A stretch of 64,000 bases of DNA from Halichoerus grypus (lineage: Eukaryota > Chordata > Mammalia > Carnivora > Phocidae), in the NCBI RefSeq assembly GCF_964656455.1, contig NC_135715.1:161912437-161976436 (forward strand), read 5' to 3'. Positions 1-11,165 of this stretch are shown here, piece by piece (position 1 is the stretch's first letter; every line of letters starts with the position of its first letter). The notes under the pieces are model-generated. The model made no database searches. It worked only from the letters and a program-made list of their open reading frames with translations, and was not told the origin of the DNA. A program made the translations under genes and the position numbers.

Positions 1-983
1 TAATAAAATATCAAAACATCAGAAAACCTTTAATGAAACTGAGTGGTTAACTGCAAACAGTAAGAAGATATAATTAGGAAAGTAGACTTTTGTATGCCAT
101 TTCTATTTGTGAAATTATTCAGATGAGAATATATTCTTAACAGAGGCTGCTTGATTTCTCATCTAGAAACCTAAAAAAACTAAATTGAAAAATTTTTTCT
201 TTAATTTTCTATTCTTCCTCTTAATTTGTACTGAAACAAGCTTTTGTTTCATTCATACTTATTTCTTTAGGGCACTATTTTCCATCTGCTTATTCACAGC
301 TGGAAACCATAATCTTCTTGATCTACTAATGGGTTTTACCATGATGAATCATGTGATAAACAAAACCTAATGATCCTTTTGGCAGGAAAGAAATATGAGA
401 ATGTAATGCTCAGTAAACAAAGATCTTTCTCCTTAATTAAATCCGTTATAATGAAATAGGAAAAATGAAATATGTAAAAATACGTAATTTTTTTCAGAAA
501 TGTCTTTAAAAAACTGTGAAGCATTTCATGTTTTAATCATTGTTGAGTTGACTGCCTTTAATATGTGTCAAAGTGTCAACTTAAGTAGGAACTACCCGAT
601 CTCAGATTTTTAAAAAGTGTTACCTTTTTGATTACTATTAAAATTTTGTTGTAACATGGAAAAATAAAGCCCTATGAGTCATAGTTATAGGCCTTTACCT
701 CTGAACTTTAGATCTCATAATCTTAATTCCAAATGAGCTGATAATTATTAATCCACTTTATTACTCAAACAGAAAAAATAAAAGTCAATAAATCAAATGA
801 ATATATAAATCAAAAGAATTATCCAAAAAACTGAAAACCAGTGCCAGATGTAGTTCCTAAGAATGCTGCTAGATTAATGTCAGAAATATCACACATTCTT
901 TACTTTTACTATGAAGAATGTAGGGGAAAAAAGTAATTGAGATGTATGGTTGTACTGCATACATGGGGTAGAGATTACAAGGA
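1..983. other. Upstream intergenic, AT-rich, nothing recognised
   Basis: AT-rich single-copy-looking DNA. The short open frames are what AT-rich sequence gives by chance, with low-complexity products. Confidence 0.5.
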
Positions 984-1076
984 GGTTTTTTTCTTTTCTA
1001 AGATTTTATTTTTAATCTCTATACCCAAAGTGGGGCTCAAACTTAACCCCAAGATCAAGAGTCAGCCAGGTGCCCC
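984..1076 (-). repeat. SINEC, short variant, antisense
   Basis: AAGATTTTATTTTTAA… then GTGGGGCTCAAACTTAACCCCAAGATCAAGAGTC…GCCAGGTGCCCC, the antisense of the short tRNA-derived carnivore SINE that lacks the long pyrimidine-rich middle. Confidence 0.8.
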
Positions 1077-2079
1077 TTATTTTCTTGCTAATTCTTATAG
1101 TATTGTATTGCTGTAAGAGAGAAATAATACTTGATACATAACAACAGATCTTGGATATTGATTAACTTGAATTTGAATTTGAGCAATTGGATTTCAAAAA
1201 ATCTGCTTTCCTAGAAAAAGAAACCTCTCCCAGTCTCAAAATTTTCTTTTCTTCACATTTAAGTAAAAGGGAATAATAATTTAGAAAGAGAAAATATTAA
1301 TTTATATGTAAAATTTTCCTGTAATTTCTCTTTTCTTCTTGATTAAAGACTTTTTTTTCTCTACTGTACACTGTGGAAGTCTTAACTTTCAATTAACTTC
1401 CCAGGCACCATAGAAAGTTCATTATACATGAAAGTGAAGTGGTTTTCTTTCATGTTTCAACTGAATTTTAATTACTGTATTCTGTGTGTTGTGAAGAGTG
1501 TAGGATTACATGTTGCCTTGGGAAAGATATCACGAGGTCTAGGACAAGAGTTATAATTTTAATCTTGTCAGGGCCTTGCCTTAAAACTCTCATTTCACAC
1601 AGAATGAAATCTAAATCATTGAGCCAGCATTCAGGACCCACGGTGAGCTAGTTGCAGCCTTTATGTTCCCAACCTCATCTCCTTCCTTCTTCCACCCTAG
1701 TTAGACTGCTCAAGTAAATCATGGTCTCTTCAAAATTCAAAGGAGAATTTCCTCGGGAGTCAATCCTTTACCAAAGCATTCTCTTTTCAGACTTCTCTCT
1801 TTTTTTCTGGACACTCAAATTCTGACATTCTTTCAAGGTCTAGCTCAGGTACCACTTCCTTCCTTAACTGTAGTAATCATTTGGTGGTATCTCCCTGCAC
1901 ATCTCTCCACTGAGTGTCCCCACTCCTTTAAGAATTCTCTTTATCCTATTTGTATTCCTTTCTCTGTCTTATGTTTCAGATATGCCTCTTCAGTCCTGAG
2001 TCCTAAAGAGGTTGTTAGAGAGATGTATACCTACGTAGAAAATAACATGGGTATAAAATTCAGATCTAGCTAATTGGTA
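1077..2079. other. Intergenic stretch, nothing recognised
   Basis: No gene or repeat that I can name. Contains a pyrimidine-rich patch around 1,660-1,860. Confidence 0.4.
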
Positions 2080-2272
2080 TGAATTTTGCATTTCCCTTTT
2101 GCTGGCCTGCTGTGTGACCTTGTGCCAGTTAAACTTTCTGAACCACGGTTATCTAATCCGTAAAATGAAGAGAATTCCATTTGCCTTGCAATGTTAGTTT
2201 GAGAATTAGAGATAAAATATGTAAAGCATATTGTTCTATGTACATAATAAATGCTCAACAAACTATTATGCA
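2080..2272 (+). repeat. MIR
   Basis: Diverged core-SINE match: CTGTGTGACCTTGTGCCAGTTAAACTTTCTGAACC…, AAAATGAAGAGAATT…, ATAATAAATGCTCAACAAA at the 3' end. Confidence 0.7.
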
Positions 2273-2400
2273 TACTTGATTTTTGTCCCCATTCTAGTGG
2301 TAGCCACCAATAGGCAGCCCTGTTGAGTTAATTTGCACTGTCAAGTTGGATATTGTCAAGAGGCAAGGTATTGCCTCTTATGGGGATCCTGAAGGACATC

Positions 2401-2607
2401 TTTTATTTATTTTTTTTAAAGATTTATTTATTTGAGAGAGAGAGAGAGAGAACACTTGAGTGGGGGGGAGGGGCAGAGGGAGAGAAGCAGACTCCCCACT
2501 GAGCATGGAGCCTGACACGGGGCTCCATCTCACAACCCTGAGACCCTGACCTGAGTGGAAATCAAGATCCAGGCGCTTAACTGACTGAGCCACGCAGGCA
2601 CCCGCCA
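2401..2607 (-). repeat. SINEC, antisense
   Basis: Full-length, AAAGATTTATTTATTTGAGAGAGAG…GCCACGCAGGCACCC. Target-site duplication AAGGACATC at 2,392-2,400 and 2,608-2,616. Confidence 0.95.
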
Positions 2608-2639
2608 AAGGACATCATGTGATTAGGAAATCCTGAGAA

Positions 2640-2852
2640 TCTGAGGTTCTCAGCTGGGGATGATTTTGCCTCCAGTTTTGTCCCCAACATATATGGCTTT
2701 GTCTGGGGACATTTTTGGTTGTCACAGCTGGAAGATACTATTGGCATTTACTGGGTAGAGGCCGGGGATACTGCTAACTAGTTTACAATGAACAGGACAA
2801 AAAAAATTAGTCCAGTCCAAAATGTCAATAGTGCTGAGGTTGAGAAACTCTG
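2640..2852 (+). mobile_element. MER20 (non-autonomous hAT DNA transposon)
   Basis: Both ends match MER20: TCTCAGCTGGGGATGATTTTGCC at the left, GGGGACATTTTTGGTTGTCAC in the middle and AATGTCAATAGTGCTGAGGTTGAGAAAC at the right. The copy is close to full length. MER20 is known to be a source of regulatory elements in placental mammals. Confidence 0.85.
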
Positions 2853-2884
2853 CTTTAAAGTCATCATCCTGTGGACTCTGAAGA

Positions 2885-3015
2885 GTCGGCACAATATAGT
2901 CAAAAAAGCCTAAGATTAAGGAATTCTGGGTTCTAGTTCTAGTTCCTGCACAAGTGGTGCATTGCAGGACAAGTCATTTAACTTATTCCTCTATCCTCTG
3001 TGTTTTCTACAATGT
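2885..3015 (+). repeat. MIR fragment
   Basis: TATAGTCAAAAAAGCCTAAGATTAAGGAATTCTGGGTTCTAGTTC…AAGTCATTTAACTTATTCCTC matches the MIR 5' half and core; the tail is lost. Confidence 0.55.
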
Positions 3016-3019
3016 AAAT

Positions 3020-3232
3020 TAGCTCTAGAGCTGCACTATCCAATATGGTAGTCATTAGCCACAGGTGTCTATTTAACTTAAAATTAAATAAAACTAAAAT
3101 ATTTCTCTGTTGTACAAGTCACATTGCAGTTGTTCAGTAGCAATGTATGGCTAATGGCTACTGCACTGAACAACACAGACGTGGAACATTTCCATCATTG
3201 CAAAAATTTTTATTGAACCGTGCTGGTCTACA
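3020..3232 (+). mobile_element. hAT-Charlie MITE (MER58-like)
   Basis: Near-palindromic element. AGCTGCACTATCCAATATGGTAGTCATTAGCCAC… at the left is mirrored by …GGCTAATGGCTACTGCACTGAACAAC and the CATTTCCATCATTGCAAAAA…TTATTGAACCGTGCTGG right end. The name is from memory. Confidence 0.65.
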
Positions 3233-3338
3233 GGTTTGGTTATATTCAGAATCAGGCCTTGATTTTTCAATATTTAAAATGGAGATATGAATAACATGAT
3301 CTCTAAGGTAACTTCCAGTTCTCTAGTTTTGTGATTCT

Positions 3339-3645
3339 AATTTTTTAAACTTTTATTTTAAGTGAACTTTGTGCCACATGTGGGGCTCAAACTCACGACC
3401 CTGAGGAGCGTCTGGGTGGCTCAGTCGTTGAGTGTCCAACTCTTGGTTTGGGATCAGGCTGTGATCTCAGGGTTCTGGGATTGAGCCCTGCGTTGGTCTC
3501 CATGCTCGACGCAGAGTTTGCTTGTCCCTCTCCCACTGCTCCTTCCTCCCACCCCTTTCTCAGATAAGTAAAATCTTAAAAAAAAAAACTCACAACCCTA
3601 AGATTAAGAGCCACAAGCTCTGCCAACTGAGCCAGCCAGGCATCC
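3339..3645 (-). repeat. SINEC short variant, antisense, split by a second SINEC
   Basis: Left half 3,339-3,407 and right half 3,589-3,645 (GATTAAGAGCCACAAGCTCTGCC…GCCAGCCAGGCATCC). Flanked by CTAGTTTTGTGATTCT (3,323-3,338) and CTAGTTTTGTAATTCT (3,646-3,661), its own target-site duplication. Confidence 0.85.
3408..3588 (+). repeat. SINEC, sense, nested inside another SINEC
   Basis: GCGTCTGGGTGGCTCAGTCGTTGAGTG…GTAAAATCTTAAAAAAAAAA inserted into the older antisense SINE. Target-site duplication ACTCAC(G/A)ACCCT on either side. Confidence 0.9.
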
Positions 3646-5208
3646 CTAGTTTTGTAATTCTGAAGGAGAATACATAAAGTAATGTACCTTAATAAAAGAA
3701 TTGTAAATGGGTGGCTAGGAAATTTTGGAATCACCGATATTCTAATCAATGTAATCATAATCAGAGTATTTGTATTAACATGTCTGACACTGAAGCTTAA
3801 ACAACTTTATGGTACCTACTACAAAGGTATGGACTGGACTTCCAGTTTCTGGTTCAGCATGTAAAGATCTTCAAAGTCATCACTCCATCCTAATACCAAG
3901 TAAAATGCCAGACAAACTGAAAACTCAATTCTACTTAGCTCCATCAGAGATGTGAAGTCACAGGGCAAAACAATACTCCCAAATTGAAGAGACAGGTGAA
4001 TACAGAGAATTACAACTTACCAGGGCAGAAATCCTGTGCAGAATCTTCAATAGGGACTCCTACTGTGATGGTAAACCTAAACTATAATTGATGAATTGCT
4101 GGAGGCTCAAAGTGGACAAGTCTGCGAGTTAAAAAATCTAGAGGGTCCCAGTCATGGGCAGAGGGCACAATTTTGTGAGTTTTATTTCTAGGAGCTTGAC
4201 CAAGTTTTCACAGTAAATATTGGAGAAAAATCCCCTCGTGCTTCTGGGAGGGGAAGAGGAAAAGGAACCATTTTCAAATGACCAGAGCATTCTGTTCTTT
4301 TTAACAAGGCCTGGCATCAAGAGAAGCTATTTTACCAGAGCCTGACTGATCAGGGGGTCAGGAAAATACCCAACTCCAGCCTATTTTAGCCATCCTTTCC
4401 CATTTAATTGGGGAAAAAGTTGAGAAACACTTCTGAAGTTCACAGTCCACAGGCACAGGCTCACTAAAAGACTGAGACCTAATCATAGGACTACAGAAAG
4501 CTTCCCTTATTGTAATATCTTAACACCTCACTACTGAAGGTCTATTTATTGCAGTTTCTTTTACCTTGCACATCATGGCTGGTTATCAAAAACTTACAAG
4601 GCATACTAAAAGGCAAAAAACACAGTTTGAAGAGACAGAGCAAGCATCAGAACCAGACTCATATATGGCTGGGATGTTGAGAATTATCATACAGGGAATT
4701 TAAGACAATTATTATTAATATACTAATGGCTGCAATAAAGTAAACAGCATGCAAGAAGTGATGGATAATGTACACAGAAAGATGGAAATTCTAAGATTCA
4801 AAAAGAAATGCTACAGATCAAAAGCACTATAACAGAAATGAAGGATGGCTTTTATCAGTAGACTGGACATGGCTGAGAAAACACCCTCTGGGCTTGAGGA
4901 TACGTTAATAGAAACTTCCAAAATGGAAACGCAAACAGAAAAAAACCTGAAAAAATCAGAACAAAATAGCCAAGAACTGTGGGACAGCTACAAAAAGTGT
5001 AATGTGTGTAATGGGTACACCAGAGGTAAAAAAGGAACAGAAGAAATATTTGAAGCAATAAAGACTGAGAATTTCCCCAAAGTAAGGACAGACACCAAAT
5101 CACAGATCCAGGAATATGAGAGAACATCAAGTAAGATAAATGCCAAAAAAAAAGCGACACCTAGGCATATCATAGTCAAATATTAGAATATCAAAGATAT
5201 CAAAGATA

Positions 5209-5423
5209 AGGGCGCCTGGGTGGCTCAGCTGTTAAGCGTCTGCCTTCGGCTCAGGTCATGATCCCAGGGTCCTGGGATTGAGCCCTGCATCGGGCTCCCT
5301 GCTCAGCGGGAAGCCTGCTTCTCCCTCTCCCACTCCCCCGCTAGTGTTCCTGCTCTCGCTAACTCTCTCTCTCTCTCTGTCAAATAAATAAATAAAATCT
5401 TAAAAAAAATAAAATTTAAAAAA
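5209..5423 (+). repeat. SINEC, sense
   Basis: GGGCGCCTGGGTGGCTCAG…AAATAAATAAATAAAATCTT. Target-site duplication AGATATCAAAGATA at 5,195-5,208 and 5,424-5,437, within the L1. Confidence 0.95.
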
Positions 5424-5447
5424 AGATATCAAAGATAGAGAAAAATC

Positions 5448-5625
5448 TTTTTTTTTTTTTTTTAAGATTTTATTTATTTGTTGGATTGAGAGCAAGCACA
5501 AGCAGGGGGAGCAGCAGAGGCAGAGGGAGAACAAGGAGCCCGATGTGGGACTTGATCCCAGGACCCTGGGATCATGACATGAGCTGAAGGCAAACACTTA
5601 ACGACTGGGTCACCCAGGCGTCCCA
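5448..5625 (-). repeat. SINEC, antisense
   Basis: TTTAAGATTTTATTTATTTG…GTCACCCAGGCGTCCC. Flanks AGATAGAGAAAAATCTT and AGATACAGGAAAAATCTT are its target-site duplication. It lies 25 bases from the preceding sense copy, so the two form an inverted pair. Confidence 0.93.
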
Positions 5626-5911
5626 AAGATACAGGAAAAATCTTGAAAGAAGCCAGAGGGGAAAAAGTATTATAGAGCAGCAAAGATAAATATTATGTCT
5701 AACTGCTTTTCAGAAACCATGCAAGCAAATAGTGGAGAGAAATATTTAAAGTACTGAGAGACACCAACCTAGAATTCTGTACTTTGTGAAATTATCTTTC
5801 AAAAGTGAAGGGGGTGGAAATAAAGACTTTCTTAGACAAAATAAATACATATAAATAATAAAAAATTAAGGGAAATTCTTGCCTTGCAAGAAATGTTAAA
5901 AGTTCTTCAGA

Positions 5912-6105
5912 GGGGCACCTGGGTGGCTCAGTGGTTAAGTGTCCCACTCTTGATCTTGGCTCAGGTCATGAACTCAGGGTTGTTAGATTGAGCCCCGTGT
6001 TGAATTCCATGCTGGATATGGAGCGTGCTTAAGGTTCCCTCTCTCTCTCCCTCTGCCCCTCTCCCCAGCTCGCTCGCTCGCTCTCTAAAAAAAAAAAAAA
6101 ATTGT
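5912..6105 (+). repeat. SINEC, sense
   Basis: GGGGCACCTGGGTGGCTCAGTGG…GCTCGCTCGCTCTCTAAAAAAAA. Flanked by GTTCTTCAGA on both sides. Confidence 0.93.
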
Positions 6106-6488
6106 TCTTCAGAAAGTAGAAAAAAGATATAGGTCAGCAACTCCAATCTACATAAAGAAAAGAAGAGCATCAGAGAAAGAATAAGTGAAAAGTAAAATAA
6201 AACCTTTTACTTTTCTTATTTTTAAATGGTCTAACAATTATTTAAAATAATAGCAACAATACATTCAATTATGTGTGTTTATGTATATATGTATATACAT
6301 GCTTATATATAGGTGAAATGAATGGTGGCAATGATACAAGGGATGGAGGGAGGAATTAGGAAATATTTTGTTATTATAAGGCTCTTATAATATCTGTGAA
6401 GCAGTATAAGTTTATTTAAAAGTGGATTTGGTTGAGTTGTAAATGTATATTGCAAATTCTAGGCAACCACTAAAAAAAAAGCAAAGAG

Positions 6489-6660
6489 AGGGCGCTTGGG
6501 TGGCTCAGATGGTTAAGCGTCTGCCTTTGGCTCAGTCATGATCTCAGGGTCCTGGGATCGAGTCCCACATCGGGCTCCCTGCTCCTTGGGAGCCTGCTTC
6601 TCCCTTTGCCTCTCTCTCTCTCTGTCTCTCATGAATAAATAAATAAAATCTTTAAAAAAG
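6489..6660 (+). repeat. SINEC, sense
   Basis: GGGCGCTTGGGTGGCTCAGATGG…AATAAATAAATAAAATCTTTAAAAAAG. No convincing target-site duplication. Confidence 0.92.
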
Positions 6661-6941
6661 AATTCTGGCAGAACTTTAAAAAAAAACAGAAGAGGAAATG
6701 ATATTATATAAAATGTTCAATTAAAACCATAAAAGGAGGAAAAAGTGGAAGAAAAAAATAGGAACAAAGAATAAAGGCAACAAATAGAAACCAGTAACAA
6801 ATATGGTACATATTAGTATAACTATATCAATAATCACTTTAAATACCAATGATTTAAATACACTATTTAGAAGACAGAGATTGTCAAAGTGGATCAAAAA
6901 ATAAGACTCAGCTATAGGTTGTCTACAAGAAACCAACTTTA

Positions 6942-7134
6942 CTTTTTTTTAAGATTTTATTTATTTGACAGAAAGAGACATAGTGAGAAAAGGAACACAA
7001 GCAGGGGGAGTGGGAGAGGAAGAGGCAGGCTTCCCGCTGAGCAGGGAGCCCGATGTGGGACTCCATCCCAGGACCCTGGGACCATTACCTGAGCCAAAGG
7101 CGGATGTTTAACAACTGAGCCACCCAGGTGCCCT
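6942..7134 (-). repeat. SINEC, antisense
   Basis: TTTTTTTAAGATTTTATTTATTTGACAG…GCCACCCAGGTGCCC. Target-site duplication ACAAGAAACCAACTTTA at 6,925-6,941 and 7,135-7,151, inside L1 ORF2. Confidence 0.95.
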
Positions 7135-7348
7135 ACAAGAAACCAACTTTAAATATAAAGACACATATAGATGAAAAATAGATGGGCAGAGAAAGATAAA
7201 CCATCCTAACACTAATCAAAAGAAAGCAGAAGTAGCTATATTAACCTCAGATAGAACAGACTTCAGAGCAAGGAAATTTATCACGGATAAAGAGGGGCAT
7301 TACATAATGATAAAGGGGCCAATTATCCAAGAGGATATACAAATTCTT

Positions 7349-7471
7349 GGGGTGCCTGGCTGGCTCTGTCAGTAGAGCATGCGACTCTTGATCACATGTT
7401 TGTGAGGTCAAGTCCCACATTGGGCATGGAGCCTACTTTAAATAAATAAATTAACTAATTAGTTAAAAAAT
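7349..7471 (+). repeat. SINEC short variant, sense
   Basis: GGGGTGCCTGGCTGGCTCTGTCAGTAGAGCATGCGACTC…, flanked by AAATTCTT. Confidence 0.88.
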
Positions 7472-8046
7472 AAATTCTTAATGTGTGTGTTCTTAACAAG
7501 AAAACATCAAATTATGTGAGGAAAAACTGATAGAACTGCAAGGAGAAATAGATGAATCTGCTCCAACTATATAAAAAAATGGACAAATTCAGCAGGCAGA
7601 CATGGGACAGAGTTGAACTCAACCTCACCATCAATCATATTGGATATAGTTGACGTCTATCAACTGTTTCACACAACAACGGCAGAATACATATTCTTCT
7701 TAAGTTTACATGGAAAATTCACCAAGATAGACCCCATTCTGAGCCATAAAACACATCTTCACAAATTTAAAGGAATAGAAATAAGGTGCAAAACTGGGAG
7801 CTTTTCCCTTAAGGTCAGGACAAGACAAGAATGTCCATTCTCATCACTGTTACTGAACATAGTACTGGAAATCCTAGCCACAGCCATCAGACAACAGAAA
7901 GAAATAAAAGGCATCTAAATCATTAAGGAAGAAGTAAAACATTCACTATTGCAGATGACATGATACTATATATAGAAAACCCAAAAGACTCCACCAAAAG
8001 AATTACTAGAACTGATAAATGAATTCAGTAAAGTTGCAAGATACAA

Positions 8047-8183
8047 AAGCAGGGGGAGGGGCAGAGGAGGAAGCAGACTCCCGACTGAGCATGGAGCCTG
8101 ACATGGGGCTGGGTTCCAGGACCCTGAGATCAGGACCTGAGCCAAAGGCAGATGCTTAACTGACTGAGCCACGTAGGTGCCCC
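8047..8183 (-). repeat. SINEC, antisense, tail missing
   Basis: Starts within the body (AAGCAGGGGGAGGGGCAGAGG) and ends GCCACGTAGGTGCCCC. The A-tail and pyrimidine tract are absent. It sits exactly at the junction between two out-of-order L1 blocks. Confidence 0.85.
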
Positions 8184-8298
8184 TAAACAACATAATTCTA
8201 AATAATATATGGTCAAAGAAGAAATTCCATGAAAAATTAAAACATATTTTGAACTAAATGAAAATGTAAATACAATTTATTAAAACTTGTGAAGTGTG

Positions 8299-8475
8299 GG
8301 GCGCCTGGGTGCCTCAATCGGTTAAGGGTCTGCCATCTGCCTTTGCCTTAGGTCATGATCAGTTCAATCCTGGGATCGAGCCCCGCATTGGGCTCCCTGC
8401 TTCTCCCTTTCCCCCTCTTCCCTGCTCGTGCTCTCTCTCTCTCAAATAAATAAATAAAATCTTTAAAAAAACACA
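8299..8475 (+). repeat. SINEC, sense
   Basis: GGCGCCTGGGTGCCTCAATCGG…AATAAATAAATAAAATCTTT. Target-site duplication AAAACTTGTGA(A/G)GTGTG at 8,282-8,298 and 8,476-8,492. Confidence 0.95.
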
Positions 8476-8760
8476 AAAACTTGTGAGGTGTGCCGCAAAA
8501 TCAGTGCTTAAGGGAAAATCATAGCACTGAATGCATTAGAATAGAAGAAAAATCTAAAATCATTCACCTAAACTTTCATCTTAGGAAACTAGAAAAACAT
8601 AGCAGGAAAAAAATAATAAAAAGTAGAGGAGAAATCAATGAAATTGAAAACAGGAAAACAATATTGAGAATCAATAAAACCAAAAACTGGTTTTAGGAAA
8701 AGATCAACAAAATCAACAAGCCTGTAGCCATGCTAACTGAAAAGGTATGGATTGAAGGGA

Positions 8761-9820
8761 AATGGGCAAGACAGAATTTATGAAAGGGGAAGTTGAGAGC
8801 ATTAACTTGTTTACATGTCTCCAACTCTGTCCAAGCGAAACTGTGTTCTATCTAGCACAGTTGAGTATCTGCTTCAATTGACAGGTTGTCCATAATGGGA
8901 ATGATTGCATGCGGGTTTTTACAAGATATCACTACCTATCAAGTTAATCTTATTAATTTTACTGGCTCTGAGTCATGGTGAAAAAGCAATCCCAAGATTA
9001 TAATTTACCTCTTTTTTTTTTTTAAAGGAAGAGTTTTCTTTTTTAAAAAGATTTTATTTATTCATTTAAGAGAGAGAGAGCACAAGCAGGGGGAGCAGCA
9101 GGCTCCCTGCTGAGCAAGGAGCCCGATGCAGGGCTCGATTCCAGGACCCTGAGATCATGACCTAAGCCAAAATCAGACGCTTAACCAGCTGAGTGACCCA
9201 GGCGCCCCTATAATTTACCTCTTTATGTAATTATTTCACTGGGGTGATAATGCCCTGATTGATTTACATAAGTTATCCATTGGTCTTGGTAGATATAATT
9301 TGCATTGTTTATTAATTTAGTAACAATCTAAGGTTATATAGGTGAAGGGAACTGAAACTCCTAACCCTGTCATCAGATGAGAAACTATTTGAACACAGAA
9401 GCATCCAGTGGATTTAGGCAGGGCCATTTCAGTTCATGAGTATGCCTTTTGAAAATAAAGAGAATCCTCACTACAGTAGAGTAGGAAGGATAGAAAGGGA
9501 GGTTAGAAGTGGGAGCCAGTACCACTCAACATCAATTACCGGAAGAATTGTCAATTACCGTCTCCAATGGGGAAAGAAGTACATTGCATCTTCTACAAAA
9601 AATCTACTACCCCTGCAACTTGGCCAGTGAGAAACCATCATCATGTAGAACTCATGTCCAGTGGATTTTCAGAACAATCTCTCCCAACTTCCTCCTTCTT
9701 CTCCATAAAATAATGTTCCTCTCCTTTGTTTGTTGGATTTGCCTATGGTTTTACCTTAGAGTGCATGTTCTGAATTGCAATTCTGTTATTCCCAGATGAA
9801 ACCATTTTTGCTGGCTTTCT
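8761..9820. other. Unclassified, possibly an old LTR-type repeat, split by a SINEC
   Basis: Sequence around 8,761-9,013 and 9,224-9,820 reads like a decayed retroelement LTR (for example the CCTTAGAGTGCATGTTCTGAATTGCAATTC patch), but I cannot assign a family. The open frames at 9,436-9,799 have no recognisable product. Confidence 0.3.
9014..9208 (-). repeat. SINEC, antisense
   Basis: AAAAAGATTTTATTTATTCATTTAAGAG…GTGACCCAGGCGCCCC. Target-site duplication TATAATTTACCTCTT at 8,999-9,013 and 9,209-9,223. Confidence 0.95.
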
Positions 9821-10194
9821 TTTTAAGGTTAACACCTTTTGTCATGAAAATTAGGCCAGAAATATGATTTTAACATAACAAGGCCATGTTGTTTCAGAAG
9901 GCAACTAATAGTCTCAGTAAGAAAATGTGTTTTCCAGGTGGCAACTGTGTTTGCCTTGAGGTATTTCTGAAGATAAAGTGGTTATAGCTTCATTGGTGGA
10001 GACACCTAAGTATTGGTTAAGGACCACTCATAAAACCAAAGCTTATCCCCACTCCAGGGATCTGTCAGAAGTCTCAGCAGTGGAATACTTATTGGCATCT
10101 GGCTGACGCCAGCAGAATTTGACAGACTCAAGAAGGGACTTGGAATAATACACAGACATATAGTGAAATAGGTAATTTCATTTTGTAGTCTGCA

Positions 10195-11165
10195 AATATT
10201 TATTGGGCACCTATTGTGTATAAGACACTATTCAAGGACCTGAATGTATATACCAGTGAATAGAGTCCCTGTTTTAATAGTGCTTACATTTTACTAGGGG
10301 AATTCCCAAAAGACAAATTATATGTCAGCTGTTAAGTTCTACAGTGAAAAATAGAGTAAGGGAGAAAAAGGGATGCTATTTTCTAAAAAAAGGATGAGGA
10401 ATGCTTTACTGATGTCTTAGAATGTTTGGGCTGCTATAACAAAATACCACAGACTGGGTAGATTACAAACTTTTTTTTTTTTTTTTTTAAGTTCTATGGG
10501 CTGGAAGTCCAAGATAGGGTGATTATGTGAATGCCATCTTTCAGGTCCCATACTTCTTGTATTCTCACATAGTGCGAAGGGCTAGGGAGCTCTGTGAAAT
10601 CGACTTCATAAGAATACTAATCCCATTCATAAGGGCTCCTCCCTCAGGATCTACTTTCAAAGGCCCTACCTCCTTCAAAGGATGTCAACATACGAATTTT
10701 GGGAGGACACAAAAATTCAGGGGTATGACTATACAAACAGAAAAGGTGATTCTTCAGCAGAGACTTGAAGATTGTGTGTGGACATTTGGGGAAGGAGCAT
10801 TCCAGGTAGAGGAACAGCTTATGTAAAATCACTGAAAATGGAGTATCCTTTGTGAATTTTAGGAGCAGCAAGGAAGCCTTTTGTCTGGACTGAAATAAAG
10901 GAAGGCCAAAATAGTTGAGAGAAGTTAGAGAGCTAAGTGTGGGAGGAAAACACAGGTCCTTGCTTGCTGTTTTAAGTGGGATGGGAAACTACTGGAGGGT
11001 TTTTAGCAGAGGAGTGACATCTTATTTCTATGCTAAAAGATCACTTTGCTTACTGTGTTGGGAATAATCCATGGGTAGGGAGAGGGCATAGGCAGAGGCT
11101 ATCATAATAATCTAGAAAAGATTTAGTGGTAACTCACAGAGTGGTAGTGGTGGTGTGTATAAAAA
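10195..11165 (-). repeat. Old L2-like repeat, antisense, interrupted by a MaLR LTR
   Basis: Left part 10,195-10,424 begins ATATTTATTGGGCACCTATTGTGTATAAGACACTATTC, the antisense of the L2 3' end. The right part 10,736-11,165 has GGAGCATTCCAGGTAGAGGAACAGC, AGCAGCAAGGAAGCC and GGAGGGTTTTTAGCAGAGGAGTGACAT. The same combination recurs at 31,955, 35,430 and 37,290. Whether both halves are L2 proper or L2 plus another ancient repeat is uncertain. Confidence 0.6.
10425..10735 (-). mobile_element. MaLR-type LTR (MLT1/MST class), antisense
   Basis: GGGCTGCTATAACAAAATACCACAGACTGGGTAGATTAC… and …CAACATACGAATTTTGGGAGGACAC are the antisense ends of a mammalian apparent LTR retrotransposon LTR. It is inserted into the older L2-like repeat. 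No internal retroviral sequence accompanies it. Confidence 0.7.

Larger units (their letters stand above)
3835..8760 (+). mobile_element. Ancient L1 (L1M type), 5' UTR to ORF2, decayed and interrupted
   Basis: A LINE-1 in + orientation with a 5' UTR-like start (about 3,835-4,840), an ORF1 relic (4,845-5,186, residues EEIFEAIKTENFPKV and TPRHIIVKY typical of L1 ORF1p), the inter-ORF region (about 5,640-6,900) and ORF2. ORF2 endonuclease-like sequence (about 7,135-7,790) is followed by a reverse-transcriptase piece ([19 protein letters not shown], about 7,800-8,045). Then comes sequence that normally lies between the two (KTKNWF motif, about 8,680). Frames are broken throughout, so it cannot encode an active element. 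Seven SINECs and the rearrangement interrupt it. Confidence 0.85.

Noticed and set aside
4845..5186. 113-codon open frame as a gene
   Set aside because: It is a relic of L1 ORF1 within a decayed L1, with L1 ORF1 signature residues and L1 sequence on both sides.
5210..5290. tRNA gene in SINE heads (here and in other copies)
   Set aside because: The heads derive from a tRNA with A- and B-box-like sequence but cannot fold into an intact tRNA and are followed by the SINE body and A-tail.
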